Assembly (NCBI RefSeq): GCF_051201015.1
Contig: NZ_JBPEHI010000010.1
Source: Petrimonas sulfuriphila
GTDB taxonomy: Bacteria > Bacteroidota > Bacteroidia > Bacteroidales > Dysgonomonadaceae
Direction: 5' to 3' (one strand)
Length of the DNA: 64,000 bases
The position numbers and the translations under genes were made by a program. The notes beneath the pieces are model-generated. The model worked only from the letters and a program-made list of their open reading frames with translations, did not search any database and was not told where the DNA came from. Below are positions 63,982 through 64,000 of this stretch, in pieces; the first letter of the stretch is position 1; each line of letters begins with the position of its first letter.

Positions 63982-64000
63982 ATGAATCTAAACAAAACAT
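63982..64000 (+). CDS. Start of a gene cut by the right edge
   Basis: Only MNLNKT is visible (ATG AAT CTA AAC AAA ACA). The preceding promoter and leader repeat support a real start. The product cannot be known. A similar stretch, GTGAATCTAATAAAACAT, lies at 61897-61914 ahead of the caspase gene. Confidence 0.45.

Noticed and set aside
1..64000. CRISPR arrays
   Set aside because: No regularly spaced short repeats were seen anywhere on reading the window.

Overview
The window looks like a chromosomal segment of a Bacteroidales bacterium, most like Dysgonomonadaceae or Porphyromonadaceae relatives (inferred from gene content, not from a search). The grounds are SusC/SusD pairs, Bacteroidetes-type promoters (TAnnTTTG -7 boxes, once with a TTTG box 19 nt upstream), a BtuB/BtuG pair, an EF-G2-type elongation factor paralog, and the gene order ftsX-DUF3098-uppP-truB-queA-folK.

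Layout. 1-4.5 kb: 5' part of serA, a Ca2+-type P-ATPase and a lipoprotein, all on the minus strand. 4.9-9.5 kb, mixed strands: EF-G2-like factor, HAD phosphatase, CDF-like transporter and a secreted protein. 9.5-25.3 kb, nearly all minus strand: phosphoesterase-prs, patatin-GH13 amylase, two lipoproteins, the folK...ftsX housekeeping operon, TerC, a tandem SGNH hydrolase and a CCA-adding enzyme. 26.2-31.0 kb: a tight minus-strand cluster (HPr-kinase-like, Ser/His peptidase, PqqD, nucleotidyltransferase, ABC exporter) that resembles RiPP maturation machinery but has no visible precursor. 31.0-34.5 kb: cobalamin riboswitch, btuB, btuG. 35-36.3 kb: M23 peptidase plus bactofilin. 36.3-42.2 kb: lepA, asnS, rluB-like, purB. 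42.5 kb: tRNA-Val(TAC).

Beyond the tRNA the sequence is more AT-rich and accessory. 42.7-44.5 kb holds broken genes (truncated HigA-like antitoxin, helicase tail) and an intact RhuM gene. 45-60.5 kb is a polysaccharide utilisation locus: a three-domain secreted esterase/hydrolase on the plus strand facing two terminator-separated minus-strand operons, susC-susD-GH123/DUF4091 and susC-susD-DUF6528. An XRE regulator is divergent from the first susC.

60.9-64 kb is the most unusual part. A caspase-like protease gene and a RhuM fragment lie between two ~160-bp direct repeats. Each repeat carries a promoter and a 17-codon leader ORF, and the second sits ahead of another gene that runs off the right edge.

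No CRISPR array, rRNA operon or intact insertion sequence was seen.
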